Shown here: one piece after another, positions 37,001-52,000 of the stretch
How the letters are laid out: each line of letters opens with the position of its first letter
Numbering within the stretch: the first letter of the stretch is position 1
Source of the DNA: Dillenia suffruticosa
Taxonomy: Eukaryota; Streptophyta; Magnoliopsida; Dilleniales; Dilleniaceae
Assembly (NCBI GenBank): GCA_033439265.1
Contig: JAVTVX010000013.1
Span: forward strand, 1,514,501 to 1,578,500
Reading direction: 5' to 3'
DNA length: 64,000 bases
The notes under the pieces: model-generated
The model's input: only the letters and a program-made list of their open reading frames with translations
Database searches by the model: none
What the model was told of the DNA's origin: nothing
Translations under genes and position numbers: made by a program

Positions 37001-40000
37001 CGAGAGCGAGACTCGGCAACCATGGGCATCTTTTGCAAAGACTGAATCAGTAAGGATAGAACCGAAGCATTTGGTGTGCTATCAGAAACAGAAGAAGTGC
37101 ATGACTTGAAACTTTCAACCAGATCTGGAAAAAAAATAAATAAAAAATAAAAAGATACAGCTCAACGATATTACTCCACATGGAAGTAGTGTAAAAGTAA
37201 GATTTTTCTCTATCTCAGTTTAAGTAATATTCCTCCTAAATCTAATGCATTGAATGGCTATTTATGATTTCTATGCACCTTTTTATCTCCCACCAAAATG
37301 CACTTGTCACTTATAATGCAATGGAACACAAACAGTCAAGCATCCACAAAATGGATCACTTTTTTTTTGTCTATGCTAGGGGTGGCAATAAACAACCAAC
37401 CACATATTATGGACCAGTTTACTCCAAGGAACTTGGCATTAACATGCATCGATGGTCATATCAGCAGATAAATTCAGAGCAAACACTTTAATCCATAAAA
37501 AGGTGATGCTACTTACCATTGGACTTGCAGATCGGTCCAGCATTCTCTCCATCAAGTTGATCATGTTCATGGGATGATAAAAACACAGATTGACAGTGTT
37601 CAAGATATAGAACAAACATGTCCCAGATGTATGTACTGTAGTTGCCAATCAGAACTACAAGGCACTCTAAAACCGGACTCCATATATAGCTAAAACGGTT
37701 GTGCAGAACTCCAATAGTCCCATTCAGAACAAGGGGTATCGAAGCCTCAGATATCCTAGCAGCAGATAGGCCCATCTGAATTCTCGAAATCAATAAGATA
37801 AGTTTCCTGCTGGTGGCAACCGAAAGAGGTGTTGCCTCAATTTCGAGGAGGAGCCGAAGAACCTAACAGTTGGAGAGAAATTAGACTGCTATTCACACAA
37901 AACAACAAGATGGCAAGCATTAAAATCAAGAATAGAAAGTATTGCCATACATTATTACTTTTGATCTCCGGATTGGAAGTCTGAGAAACTTCAGTTTTTA
38001 GTTTCTTTACAACAGGCTGATCGTCCCCAAGAAATGCACACACTTGAGGATCATAATGACATAGAATTCGTAGAGTTGAAATACGAATCATCTTATCTAA
38101 GTGGGTCAAGTTCTCACAGAACACATGCATGGATTTTATGGCCTCATCCCCTTCTAGCTCTGGATGAGACTTTCTCAGAATGGTGTCTGCTTGAGTTGCA
38201 GGCCTATCATTTTCATGATTGCAGAAGCCAGAAGAAGCAAACAAAAATTATCATAAAGGTAAATAGCATATTAAAAAGGTAAATAGCATATTAAAAAGGT
38301 AAACCACATTCATTTTGATGGATAAAAACAGCTCACCCGTGCACCTGATCCAAGTATTCAGCAACAGCAAGCAGTACGTGGGAAGATGATTTATGTCTTT
38401 TTGCAAGATGCAAATACTTACTCATATGCTCATGTCCAGAGTTTTTAGCAAGTTGCATTTTTGTGTATGAACTTAAAGCAGTACCAATAAGGCACTGCCA
38501 ATGTTTTCGAGGAGCACCCGCTATTTCATCTGCAGAAAATTCCAATATACCCAAAATATAAAGATTTCATAAGTCACAAAAAAACTACCACTATTCAATT
38601 CTGTTTAAAAATATTTTAAGAAATTAACGAATAGTTGGCCACGTAGCAAAATTTTGAATGAAGGAAAGGGCAACAAAAGAAGAGGTTTTAGTACAAGTGA
38701 TTTTCACAGGATAAATCACAAAAACAAGGTCCAAATGTAAGAAAAATTGATGGATACATGCATTCACTCAAATCAAAAGTCTATACTATTATTAAAAAGT
38801 TACAAATGAAGAGCCAATATAAATTATGATGTAACATAAGTTCAACTAATTACAAATACACAAAATTTTGGAAATATATTTAGCAATTACATGCATGCAT
38901 AGAACAGTGAAACTGAAAATTGGCACTGTCTACATGCTCCCCTGTGATAAAATTGGTGAGCATAATGCAGAATAAAGAAAGCTGAACAAACAGAGACATA
39001 TGAAAACCATATTTTTCCTCCACCAATAATCAGTCTAGTTTATCATAAAGAATATGTTTTTTCTACTAATTCCTATTGTCAAAAACAGTTCTTGAATCAG
39101 GTATTCAACTCCAAGGATAACCGAAAACCAAAATCTTTAACGGTTCTACATCTTTTCTTCCCTTTTTTTTTTTTTTTGAAGAGAATGAATCTTGTTATTA
39201 AGGATCAGGATGAAATGGGTCCAGCTCTCTTTGGTTGGAAGTTAAAAGAAGATCCAATTAACCTCCTCCTCCTCTGCTCTGTAGATGAGGTAGTAGGATC
39301 ACAATTCATTCTTTATTGCCTATTGATTTCCCATTTCACAGTGATCCAGGCAAAAATGTATGTGCATGACATCTGTAGCAACATAAGGCTTTAAAATGTC
39401 CACAAGATAGCATGTCTTACCTGCTGCATTCATAAGAAGCCTATCCAACACATCCACTAGGTCCATCAAAATTGATGAATGCATATCAGGAAAATAAGAG
39501 CAGCACCGAATAAGTCCCCATAAGTAAGCCATCTTGCCCTCCGGAAGATTAAAAGATGATTGGCTATCATGTGTAGAAGCATTTATTAGCTCAATCCAAT
39601 ATTTAATGTTTTCCTCCAATTGACTGCCAGTCTTCAACAGAGGCTCTTTGGATGTGCCATCTAGGAAGGAATCAAGCACTTCCAGATTGAGTCTCTCAAA
39701 GAAGGTTAACATCAGATACACAACTTCTTCCTCTGCTGATTCTATCCGCTCATTCATTGCACTAAAAATTGAATCAAAAAGTTTACTAATGCATCATTTG
39801 GTGTGCATCCATTACATAAACATCCAGAATCCATCATAGACCGATGTTACCTCATAATGTTGATTTTAAAGGCACTTATAATGCGAGGATCCTTGAACAA
39901 CAGTTCTCTCATGAAATTCAGCAAACTGAAATTTCAGAAATTAGCATGTCAATAATGATGAAAGATGGTCAAAAAGTGCCACGTGACAAATGCAACAAAC

Positions 40001-43000
40001 CCGATACCTTGAGGTCCTAATCTCGAAAACAGGACCCCACTGAGTTGAAATGCCATAGATAGCTGACATATTATTAGAATTTAAAAGTCCATCAAGAGTG
40101 CACAGCATTAACTGCAGAATATGGTCAACAACAACAACAGATGAATGGTCCTTTACCATCCCACTGCTTGGTAGGATGTACGTCCTTATAAGCAAATTAT
40201 TGATTTCAAGCAATTGCTGGTAATCTGCACAAAAATAGAATTAGAGAAACCAGAGCAAAGAGAGGTGAAAAGTATATAACACATGGATCAAATAAGAGAT
40301 CAAATATAGGAACCAAAATGATCAAACAAAAGGCATTTCTCACCTGTAACCTTGCATCCATTGCCAAGTTGAATGCAAGATACAAGCAAAAATAGCACAC
40401 GGCTAAGGTGCAACAAACTACCATTACTTGTGCTGTCAGTTATTTCCAAAAAAAAGCACTCCCAAAATAGATTCAACTCTTTGGGCTCCAGCTCCTCACA
40501 TAACCGTTTAAAGGAAGTCTTTACAACTTCAACAGCAGTATCCGAATCTATAAGCGAGACAAAACATAAATTCCAAAACTTAGAGAAGAGAAATTTTGAA
40601 AGTTCACACTTCTTGGAAACAACAAGAACAAACAGTTTATAGTGTTGTCCAACAAGAACAAAAGATATTCTTGTAATAAATAAAGTGCTAAAGACTACAG
40701 ACCCAGTGAACCATCAAATGTAAGATCAGTACAGTAAAAGAGATGGGAGTATTTTCCAAAAACTATTAACAATTGAGAAAAAAAAAATTATTAGCAATTT
40801 CTCACATCACTTGTCCAAAACCCTAGCCCATGATTACACCAAAAACTATTAGCAATTAAGGGGGAAAAATTATTAGCAATTTCTCATGATCACTTGTCCA
40901 AAGCCCTAGCCCATGATAGGTTATATCCACAAAAAACATACATTGAAACAAGTCACATTGTTTTGGCATATATTGTGTAACCCCATTTATGTGGAAAGGA
41001 TTATAGATTCCGTAAGGTTTTGAATGATGAATTACAACCGTGACATTCTCAATCATCCTGATGGGTGCCAACTTATGAAGCATAGATAATTCAAAATGAA
41101 AGTTGTGTACATGTCCAACACTTGTGTGACATGCTCTTAAATCAGCTGACGTGCCGAATTCCTCGTTATTTGACTTGCCCAAAAAACTTTTTGTATTCTC
41201 ATTAGAGAAAGACTTTTAACTAGATGATACTTTTCAGGCACCCAATACTTCACGGACCACATAGAGATACAGTAAATAAATTTACAATAAAAAAGGGATG
41301 CCATAAATAAACATTCTTACCAAAATTGTGATGGTTATGATGCTTTGCATGGTTATAAGAACATAGTTTCAAAAGAAAATGTAAGAGAAAGAGACATATG
41401 AATGAGAGAGAAGAAAATAATAAAATTAGCAACATTATAATTTTATATATTACTTACTACTGTCAGCCCTAAGAGGCAAAAACTATATATCATAATCCTC
41501 ACAACTATGAAAACTTATAAATGAAATTTTAAATTATCTGCTTAAAAACTATAGTATTATATACTGTATCTTAGCTGTGGAGGTGTAACTACCAAATATT
41601 TGTAAATTTGCCACGTAGTTATGTCCAATTATGTCATGTCCATGTCCCATCTCAATGTCAATAGTTCATTAGCCATCTAATTCCACTTAAAATACCTTAA
41701 TCCAAAATACATAATCTTAGACAACGTTTCTTCATAGATGTTTAAGACATCACTCTCAGTTAAATTTGCTACAAATTCAGAGTGCAAAAATATATTGCTG
41801 CAAAATCAATGTTTCAAAGGCATTGGTCTATACACTGCTCACCTTGAGCAACTTTATTTCCAATATCAAGTAAGCAGTTGTCCATTAGTAGCTGCAACAC
41901 CTGTCTTGCTTTGGAATGAAATCTCGACGAACTTCCTATCATCACATGATATAGCAAAGCACCAGCACCACCTATTCTAGCATCTGAAGGTTTCTTCACT
42001 GCTTCAAATGTAATCCTTCTAATACCTGTCCAGGAAAAAAGAATAAGATTTTACATTAATATTTGTTCGTGTCTAAAAAATAAGGAAAGCAAAGAGAATA
42101 GCCTCAAAAACAATGGATGGATATTTGATCATCCACCAAAAAATCACAGATTTGTTCCCTTTAAAAATTACACAGTATAACCCACGGCAAAAAAAAAAAA
42201 AAAAAAAAAAAAGTTAAAAGAGATGTTAAGATTTTGAGGTTTTTTATTTTTCAACCTCTCACAAATTATGAAGTTGTACGTAATTAGATTGTCACTCGGT
42301 TGTAGGTAATAGCCGGTTGTATTCCAGCCCTGTCAATCTCCCAGGACAACATATGTTTCAGCCACAAGAGACTAACATGCGCCACAAGGAAAATACTGCA
42401 TTGTGAGGTTCCCTTAGGATTTTAATGCTACTGGAGATATAGTTGCAAGCATGTTTCACTTTTGGTCCTTTACTTGAAAAGCCAGGAGCAAGTAATATAA
42501 AAGATTTTGGGCCTACTAATTTAGTTAGTTGCCAGCATAGCTTCTTTCTAAGGTCCTGGCTAGACGGTTAAAAGATTTGAAGGGAAAGATTGAAGGCAAA
42601 TTCCAGCCTGCAATTCTGGAAGGGAAACTCTCGATGCTTATTACCATGTCTTTTAAGACTTTATTCTTTACACTCTTTAAAGGATGACTTCTTTACACTC
42701 CTCAAACGATGGCGTTTAGGGAGAAAGAGGAAAAGCAAAGCAAAATATATTTTAAAAAAAAAGGAAGAGCACAGGAAAGGTGCTTTCAAAGACATTACAT
42801 CATTAGGGAATCGATCCTTCTCTATTTAGAACAATAGGCCAATATCCATTCAATAGATATGCATGCCAATTAAATGTGGAGTTCATGAGGCATCCAAATG
42901 ACTATCAGCTGGAAAGCTTGGTAAGCTTTTATGAGCTTGTTTGTGTGCTTGATGGAAAAACTTGTATGGCAATGATAAATTCATCTGCATAATTTTTTAT

Positions 43001-46000
43001 GGTTTTTATAGCAATTTTTTCATGATAAGAAAAATAATGTTGTCTATATATTTTTTTCTTATGAACTTTATATGTTTAATGGAATATTTTTAATACAAGG
43101 TGAAGTTTTTCAAAGGTATGCTTGAAGCCAATGTTAAGATTGAATCAGCCTAAATTGGCAGACTAGCAACCAAATTAAATATAGAAAAGTTCTCAAAAAA
43201 GTCTAAAATAATACTAGAAATTATGAACTGAATATGAGGATGGTGCAAGCCTCACTGTCTCGATAACATTTCATAACAAAGGACAATCCATTGCATCATC
43301 CCATAAGGCATAGGGCTATTGTTGAGTTTAACTACTCATGGTGTGATGTTAAAAGCTGTAATCCTTGAAACCAGTCCTAGAATTTTCTCCCGGTAGTTGT
43401 CGATATCATTGAGGGTGAAACTTGGCACAACGGTAGAGTTGCTCTTTTAGTGACCTCGAGGTCACGGGTTCGAGACATGAAAACAGCCTCTTTGCAAAAA
43501 TGCAAGTCGAAGGCTGCAAACATATATGCCCACCCTCCCCCACCCCCGCACTAAGCCGGGGAGCACTTTGTGCATCAGGTGAGCCCTTGTTGTCAATATC
43601 ATTAAGTGCTACCTGAAAATACTTAGATAATAATCATAAGATAGTTTGAGAGTTCAATATTAATGGAAGTTCTTGTGTTTTTGCAGCCAAGTACGTGCAT
43701 CAGGATTGACTAAAAGTTTATCCAAACATGGGAGTATTATCTTGATTACTGTGCTACTGGTTTCAAGACACATACACCAGAAAACAAAAAACTAATTTGA
43801 AAGGAGAAAAAGAAACCCTAAATCCATCTTCAATCTTCAAAATCTTTTAAAAAAAAAAAGATAGTAATTTCTTCAACAGTGACAAGATAGAGAGAAAAAT
43901 CTGAATCTTCAAAATACTTATCAGCAATGAGAGAAACAGATGGCGAAAGAGTTAAGAGCCTTCAAAAATACTTCTTCGGCAATGAAAGAAAAAAATGTGA
44001 AGGACAAAAAAAAAATCACTAACTTCTTCAGCAATGAAGAGAAAGAAATCCAAAAAAAAAATGGAAATATCGATTACAGAAAGAATTGAAAAAAGAAATA
44101 TTAGAAAAAAGAAATCATAGTTTCAAAGATAAAAATAGAAAAAAGAATTCTTTCCTTTTATTGATTTGAATAAAGATTGCCTACATGGACTACCACATAG
44201 GCATTTGGTCCATTTGGTCCATAAACCATTTGATCCATGTAGCATTACTCTTGGCTGAAACTAAAGCTCAACCAAAATTGGCAAGACAATGTAGTTAACA
44301 TCAAAGAATAAGTATAAGGGACATAACATTAATCAAGCAAAAAGGATAAAACCCAAATAAAAAGCATGAAGAGATTACTTGGTTTAAGTTTATGGTAGGT
44401 AACCGCAATTTACATGGGGAGACTGCACAACGCCACATCAATATCACAATGGAAGTAAATTTTTTTAAATTAATATTCCCATAATCAGACCATAATAGAG
44501 CCCTTTTTTCATCGAATTTGATATTTGGTAACTTTGGCAGGAAAGAAGTGACTCAACATAAACAAGGTCTAAATACACAGACAGGTAACTACATTAGGAA
44601 TAAGCATAACAAGTGAAAACAAATGCTGGTTTCCAGGACCCATTATTTGCATACAATAATAACAACTACAGCAAAGCACCCAACTTTAGGAACAACTGCA
44701 TACCTTTTATAAGCTGCTTCTCCGGTGCATTCCTCAACAAAAACGAAACAGACTCAGCCATAAATTCTCGAACATAATCCTTTGAGTAATATCTTAAATG
44801 TACAGTGATCCTACAAAACAAAGAATAGACTCTCTAAAATTAATAAGTATTTATAGAAGTCCATACTACCACACACACCAGCACACCCAATCAAGTGAAG
44901 AAAAATTGAAACCTATTTGAACTATTGTACAAGGTAAAGGATATGATACACCATAGTGTCATTTGAAATGCAGAGTTAATCGTAACTTGATTCTTTGTTC
45001 TTAAATGTTCCAATGAACATCATCTCCGGCACTACATTTCTTGTCCAACTATATCCAACCAGATTAGAAATACTCACTTCAGGATATGTGTGACATCTTG
45101 CACAAGATACTTTTGCAAGTACTTCATAATATATGACCATGACGTGAAAATCTGCATTGAGAATTCCCCAATTTGTGAGAGTTTAAACAAGATATTCAAG
45201 AAGAAATATAGCCCTGAAGTAATTCTGCACAATAATGTAACCTGTTCAAGCACTTCAGGCTCTCTATCTGCGCCACTTTTGAGGAGAGACACCAAAGAAT
45301 CGGCAATTCTTTGCAAAAAACTGGTAGATAATCACACACCAAAGAAAGCGGAAAAAAATGTTAACATCAAATTTTATACTTTACCTGTTATTGGTAGAGG
45401 AAAAAACTAGAAAGAAGGAATAATATAGTAGGAAAAAAAATTGAAGTCGCTATTATCCCACAATGGAGGCCAAGTGGTAAATATCAGACAGATTTACAAA
45501 ACATCACACATCCAGCACTAGTGGAGATACAAGTCTAGGGCTAAGAGGATGTTAAGAAACATTAAAATCTGACTCATTTTCTATCTGTGCTGTTATTGCA
45601 GGGGCCTAGTTGTTTTCCTTGAGTACTAATAATGTTTGACTTCAGGCATTTAGAGGGATTTCCTTATCTTATGTCCAATGTAAATGGAAACCATCACTCT
45701 TGTCTTCTTGGACTCTTATTTCTGGAGTTTTAAACTTTTTACCTTCATATGAGGAGATACATTAGTATTCATTGTTGTAATTGCCCTTTCTTTTTCTATA
45801 ACAATTTCTCCCACTAACTCCAGAAAACAATTAAAATCAGAACAAAATTCTGAACTTCAGGGTGAGCCAGAATTTTCCTTTATGGTGTTTAGCATATGTT
45901 GTATGCACTCTCTTTCTTTGATAAATGAATAAATAAATATTGGGTCAAGCACAAGAATAAGAATTTTTGCTCTAATGTGTTAGTATATCCACCAAAAAAA

Positions 46001-49000
46001 AAATACTCTCATCCTATAGCTTTCTTGGTCTTTCTTTTTTCATAAATGATTTTTTAAAAAAGAAAAAATGTAAAATTAACATAATAATGGTGAATAATCA
46101 CGAAATGAATTCAAAGCGAATGAATATTAAAATTCTTTAAGTAAAAAAGAAGTCAAATAGTTTCAATAAAACTAAATGGACAATAATAGTTTTAAAAAAA
46201 TGACTATTCAAAAATTTGGTCCATTTCACAGAAAACTTCAAAGAATATAGCACTGAGTATTTATAAAGGTAAGTTTTTGAAACTCGACATAGTATATGTG
46301 TTAATTTAAGATTACTGTTTTCTACATAGTACTCAAAACATAGTACACGAGTTTGTTTTCTAAGAAAACGATCTCTGGTTATGATAAAATTGGCAATAAC
46401 AGTGTAGGAAAGGGTGGAAGGCAAGTAAGACACTCAAAGCACAAGACAACGTTCAGCAAAATATATCAGACAAGTTGCTTAGAGATTATACATGGTGATC
46501 ACTTAAGTCATTAAACAAAACAAATCTGTCAATTATAAAGCAAATAAGAACCAAACGAAGAAAGAACAACAACAACAACAATAACAACAAATTAAGCCTT
46601 AATCCCAAATTTTAAGGTCGACCGTCTGAGAGATAAAGCAAATAAGAACCGAATGATGAAAGAACTCACGGGAGAAAATCCTTTGTGAGATCTCTCGACA
46701 AAGCTGCAATCAACCTATATAGAAGGGTCATGGTATTAGTATCATTTTAGACAAATGGCTAGAAGAATTTCTGAATAAAACAAAAAAAAAGAAAAAAGAA
46801 AAAAGCATGACTTTAGAGGGTGAAACTACAGCAGTTAATAAAGAGGATTAAATGCTTACCACATTTTACTATCAACACCATTTCAAACACAGTGAGCATT
46901 ATAAAAATGTGATGTCTAGATAACAGTAACCAACCATTTCCATATATAGCCCCCCCAAGCATGTGATAGTATTAATGGGTTAACAGAATCACAATCCATT
47001 AATTCCTACATAGGTATAACAAAATAAAAAATTCCAGTTAAGGCTCTTAAACATGTTTGCTGCGCCTCAGGGCACCCAAGAGAAAAACCAATCCTTGCCC
47101 CAGAAAGAGAAGGCCATGTGAGTGCTCTGATGATTGGACAAAGTAATAGAAAAGGGCCCCTATCCCTCATCTCTGCCATTAGGTTAAATGGACTAAGCAC
47201 ATAAAGCCAAATACTTTATGATTGCACCATTGCTTTTTCCCTCTTATTTATCACAATGATGGCATCATTTGCTAGCCCATGTGATTTCACTGTCCTAGAA
47301 GTTTTGGGGGGAAGCTTCCCTTAAGACAGTAATATAAATTTCAGGAACAATTTTACCAAGATGGGGAATTTGTTGGCTCCATCAAGTACGAAACAAAACT
47401 TTCAACAAGTTTAGATATTTTCATTTTTCTAGCATGAAAACAGCATAACAAGGACCCATTTTTATACGGTTCAAATATCAATGAGTTTATTCAAACAAGT
47501 GCCACACAAAAAAATAAATAAATAAATCTTCTTACATCAAGACCAAATATATACTTGAGATAATGAAAAGCAAAGGCGAGGGAAAAAATTCCTTGGTCTT
47601 ACTTGTTTCCTTTTCATTGACATTCAACTCCAGATATGACCATGTTTTCTACTAAATGCCCAGGGAAACTTTGTGTCCTAACCATGAACTCAAAAAACTT
47701 TCCGCAGCCAAAAGTGATTTAGCCATTTTAAACAATTTTATCCGGTATTCATCGCAGGCAAATCTGCATAAACGTATTCAGGGGGGGGGAGTTTATTACT
47801 CGGGCTACTGAGCAATGGAAATTGGTCTTTTGGTAAGCATGCTTGTTAACTAAGAAAAAATGAAAATGGCATTGGTAAACACATTTATTAAGACAAAAAA
47901 AAGCAGGGAGACTAGTACAGAAATAAACATTAAATGAGGCAATGTCTTAAAAAGATTATCTAAATTTGGAAACACACGTATTACTAAACCAATTTCCTTA
48001 CAGAGAAGCAAAGTCAAAAAGATTCGATCATATTTTAATACACATTAAAACTACAAAACTAAAATAAGCTATGATACCTAAGTATTGGCTCGAGGGACAG
48101 TCTTGCTTTCATTTGCAATCTGGAGAGAAGTTTCGAAATTATAAATTCCTTTTGCAAGAGCACCAGGGGTAATGTCTGAACCACAGGCATCATTTCTTCA
48201 TACAATGAAATAAAATCCTCTGCTGTATTTAGTTCCTGATTCGCATCAGTGCAAACAACAATTAATAACTATAATAAATATTAAGAACACACAAACCACG
48301 TACACACTTGACAGGCTTTTCATAAAAGCAAAATGATTAGAATAGATGTGCCTATCATGGATCTAAATCATGGTTTGAGTTGCAGTCACAACCATAATTA
48401 ACGGAACAGCTCTATCCCCGAGCAATCTGTCATCCACATTGTACGATTCAAAACATGACGCATAGCATATTAGATGACTAAAATGAGTGATCCAAACATA
48501 ATATAGGTATGCAGAAACAATCAAAATACAAATTACATTAACAGGAAATTTTTTTTTATCTAAAGAGGAATATGATATTTAACACTTGTTTTGCTTTTCA
48601 CTGTTTGCTTTAGTACTGGTTAAAACTATCTCACAAATACCTGTTGCTCAAAACCAAACATAGAATATGTGAAGTACTATAGAGAAAGCCAATTAACACT
48701 AGTAGTAGTAGTATAATTATCTAATTCATCACATATCATGTACCGGGGAAAGTAGGTATGTTGTTCCCATATTCCTACCACATACTGTAATGAATCACAA
48801 TCCAGAAAACATTGGTCACAGCAATACAGGATGTAGCAGATGTAACATAAAGAGAATGTCCACAATGGAAATATGGGATTTTTACAATATGCAAGGGTTT
48901 CAGCTATATCGTGGCCCGATGCTATCATAATGCAGTTGTCGTGGCCATTATGGCGATTTTTCACTCCTTGGTGCCAACTCGGATTAAGTTTCAAGCTCTT

Positions 49001-52000
49001 ATCTAACGTAGAGACAAACACAGCTAGCAATTTTTTAAGCGTCCACACTCCATAGGAAATGTAAATTTTTCTTTTTTCTGGGACCCCTTCCCAATATTGA
49101 ATATAACAAAATAGAAACCTTTGACACCAAAACCAGGAGACAGTTTCAGCCAGTTTAAGAAATGCCTGCATGTTATATAAATGAATAGAACAGTATTTTG
49201 GGGGCAAGAGAAAAGATGAAGGTTTCATCCACAAAAACAAGTAAACGCAAACATCTTCAATGAAATTCGAGAGGAAGCACATGAGCATTCCACCAAAAAA
49301 AAAAAACCCAAAAGTAATATCAAAAATATGGGTTTGAACATTTGAGAATTAATCTCAAATTAAAGAGGATCCAGCTTTGGCAGAGACTGCACCATATGCT
49401 CTTCCAAGTAAATGTAAGTCCATTTTTGAACACTAAAAAGAACAATGGATAGGCACTCAAATCACATTCAAGTGTCACTACGTGGACAAAATATGAGACT
49501 TCAAATTCAAAACTCGAATTAAAGAAATAGAAAAAGGAATGATAAATGTCACTTGACGCTTAAAGCATCCATAGCAATCTAGACATGACTGAACCACGAA
49601 ATGGCTCCATTAAGGCAATATTGTTGTATATGACCCACTGTAAGTATATTCAATTACCCAAAAATGTAGCCATTTAACACACTTTTCAAGAATTTCCCTA
49701 GATTAAGGTCATGACCGAAAAATTAAGCAGTACAAGGATCAATTCAACATCCATATAAGATTATCACTTCCAGAAAGGCACGTAGAAACAGTCTGCTCAT
49801 TTCTAGGCAGGAGAGGGCTAAAATAAAAGCTCAATCCAAACATAAATAAGATGACATACATATATGAATGCAACATTCAGCTGTAAGGAAAAAGAGAGAG
49901 AGAGAGATCTTATGGAGTCAAAACCATCAAGTTTTTTGGCTTAGCAAAGATATATGAGCTGGGATATTTTTTTCATAAAGTCATATACATGCTAAACCAG
50001 ACATTTTTACTTACACAAGCAAAAATAAATTTTTGGCAGAGAACACCAAGGAGGAGAACACCCGAATCTATTCAAGCAGACAACAAAATTCACTACCTTT
50101 AAACCAGCGTTCAAAGATTTAAAACAAAAACCAAAAAAACCACAATGCAGTTTTTTTTTTTTTAAATTATCCGCAAAAAGAATCCAAAGGGCCTTTTATC
50201 CCCCTCAAAGATCCTCCTATTGTATTCCCTTCACACTGTGAGTTTATCTCTTTTCTCTTCTTTCCTTTTCTTTTTTGTGACTTTTGGGTTTCTTTATTTT
50301 TTCAGGGCCAGAACATGAAAATGTGGCGAAGCAAGCTGAACCTCTGATTGGCCCGGGCACAACAAAAATTTTCAGGCTGCATCTCATATACTTTCCTTGC
50401 TAAATCTATCCTTAAGTCACTCCAGCCCATGGTTCATTTTGTCCCGACTTTGATTTCACCCACTCGATGTGAAAGATGAAGAGAATCTTGTCCAAAACAA
50501 AGGAATCCAGGACAATGAAATAGACTCATGCCCAAAACAGCAATCACAAATTATTCTTTCCAGATGTATTTTGCTCTGTTTTCAGGCTGTTTTTGCGTGT
50601 TGAGTTTGTCCACTAGTGAATTTACACCAATTGATCAGGTGTTAATTGTGATTTGCTAGGTGTAGACATGGATGTCAGGAGTTAGCCTCTTAACTCATTC
50701 AAGCTTACCGCTTGGAGCTAACCATAAATATGATTCCCAGAAATGGAATAAACTCATTGACAGAGTTAAGGAAAGTTGGCAAGGTGCAAAGTGTTTTTTT
50801 TTCTTTTTCTCTTTTCTTTGGGGGGGTCAGGATAAGATTTGAGCTATGATTCCTGTATCTCTTGCTTGCTTCGATCGGACTCTGATATTTTAGGGAAGAA
50901 TGATGGGTCACTAACAAGGCCCCTAAAAAACAACTCAGAAGACCTACCTCTTTTTTCCCAATCCATCACTTGCTCATCCCTCTCATGAAAGATTGTCTAT
51001 CCTCTCCTGGTGGCTTTTTATTCTGATTTAAACATAGCTTGGTATATGTCTACCGGAGGAAGGTGATTGGTCCTAAAAGGGTGGAATAGGTAATTGGGTG
51101 AATCACAAATGTAGTGGTGGCATCTTCTAGGGTGGCCATTTGGGAAGAGATTGGGAAGCGATTGGGAGAGGTTGGGAGATTCTCTCTACGGCATAGGCTT
51201 TGGAATGAGAAATAATGTATAAAAAACTCCTAAAGATGATTGTTTCCGTTTCTATTCTATTTAACTAATTAATGTACAGTTAGTTTATGAAGGTATTGTT
51301 TTCTCTCAATTAAGAATTTGTTTGGTTTTCTTTAAACCTAATTAATTACCTTTATTCCACCCGCTATTAACCAATTCTATCCCCAACTGTTGAGATCCGA
51401 ATGCCCCAAACTATTTCTCTATGTCAGTCAAGCTGCACCCTCTTACTTGCTCCTCATAAAATCTTTTTTCCTATTTTATTCCGAGAAAGAAAAGCATTTA
51501 AGCAATTTTCAAGGTGAAAATCATTTCGATAGCAAAAGTCAGTCTCCTTGGACCGGTCCTATGCCACTACCACTGCCATAGAACATCCCACGAAAAGAAA
51601 TTCAAAAAAAAAAAAAAAAACTGTTTTAATCTAGCACTGTAAAGGGGCGCCGTGATAGGTCATTGAACAGCAACAAATGAATCAAGAAAACAAAACTAGA
51701 GGCGGACACATGATTACTTTTCGATGTCTCGATTCTTATTCAACCTAGACAGAACAATACCCTAATATAGTAAAGAGAAAGCATACCCGCCACTCTATCA
51801 CGGAGTCCAAGAAGAATGAACCACGAGACGGTTCTGATGCTTCGGCATTGAGACTTTTGTACACATCGATTTCAATTTCCTCTACCCTCTCAGAGAATCT
51901 CTTAAACTGCAATTGGAGGGAAAAGCACGCGTTAACATAATGTTGACTCAAACAAAAACCAAAACATTTAAGTTCATTATCCTTCTACGAAGACGGAGGG

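Noticed and set aside
48677-49288. 203-codon minus-strand frame in UTP20 intron 2
   Set aside because: It sits between two well-supported exons. Composition is Cys/Tyr/Phe-rich with no recognisable motif, and no splice signals join it to UTP20. Probably chance, or a decayed non-coding repeat.
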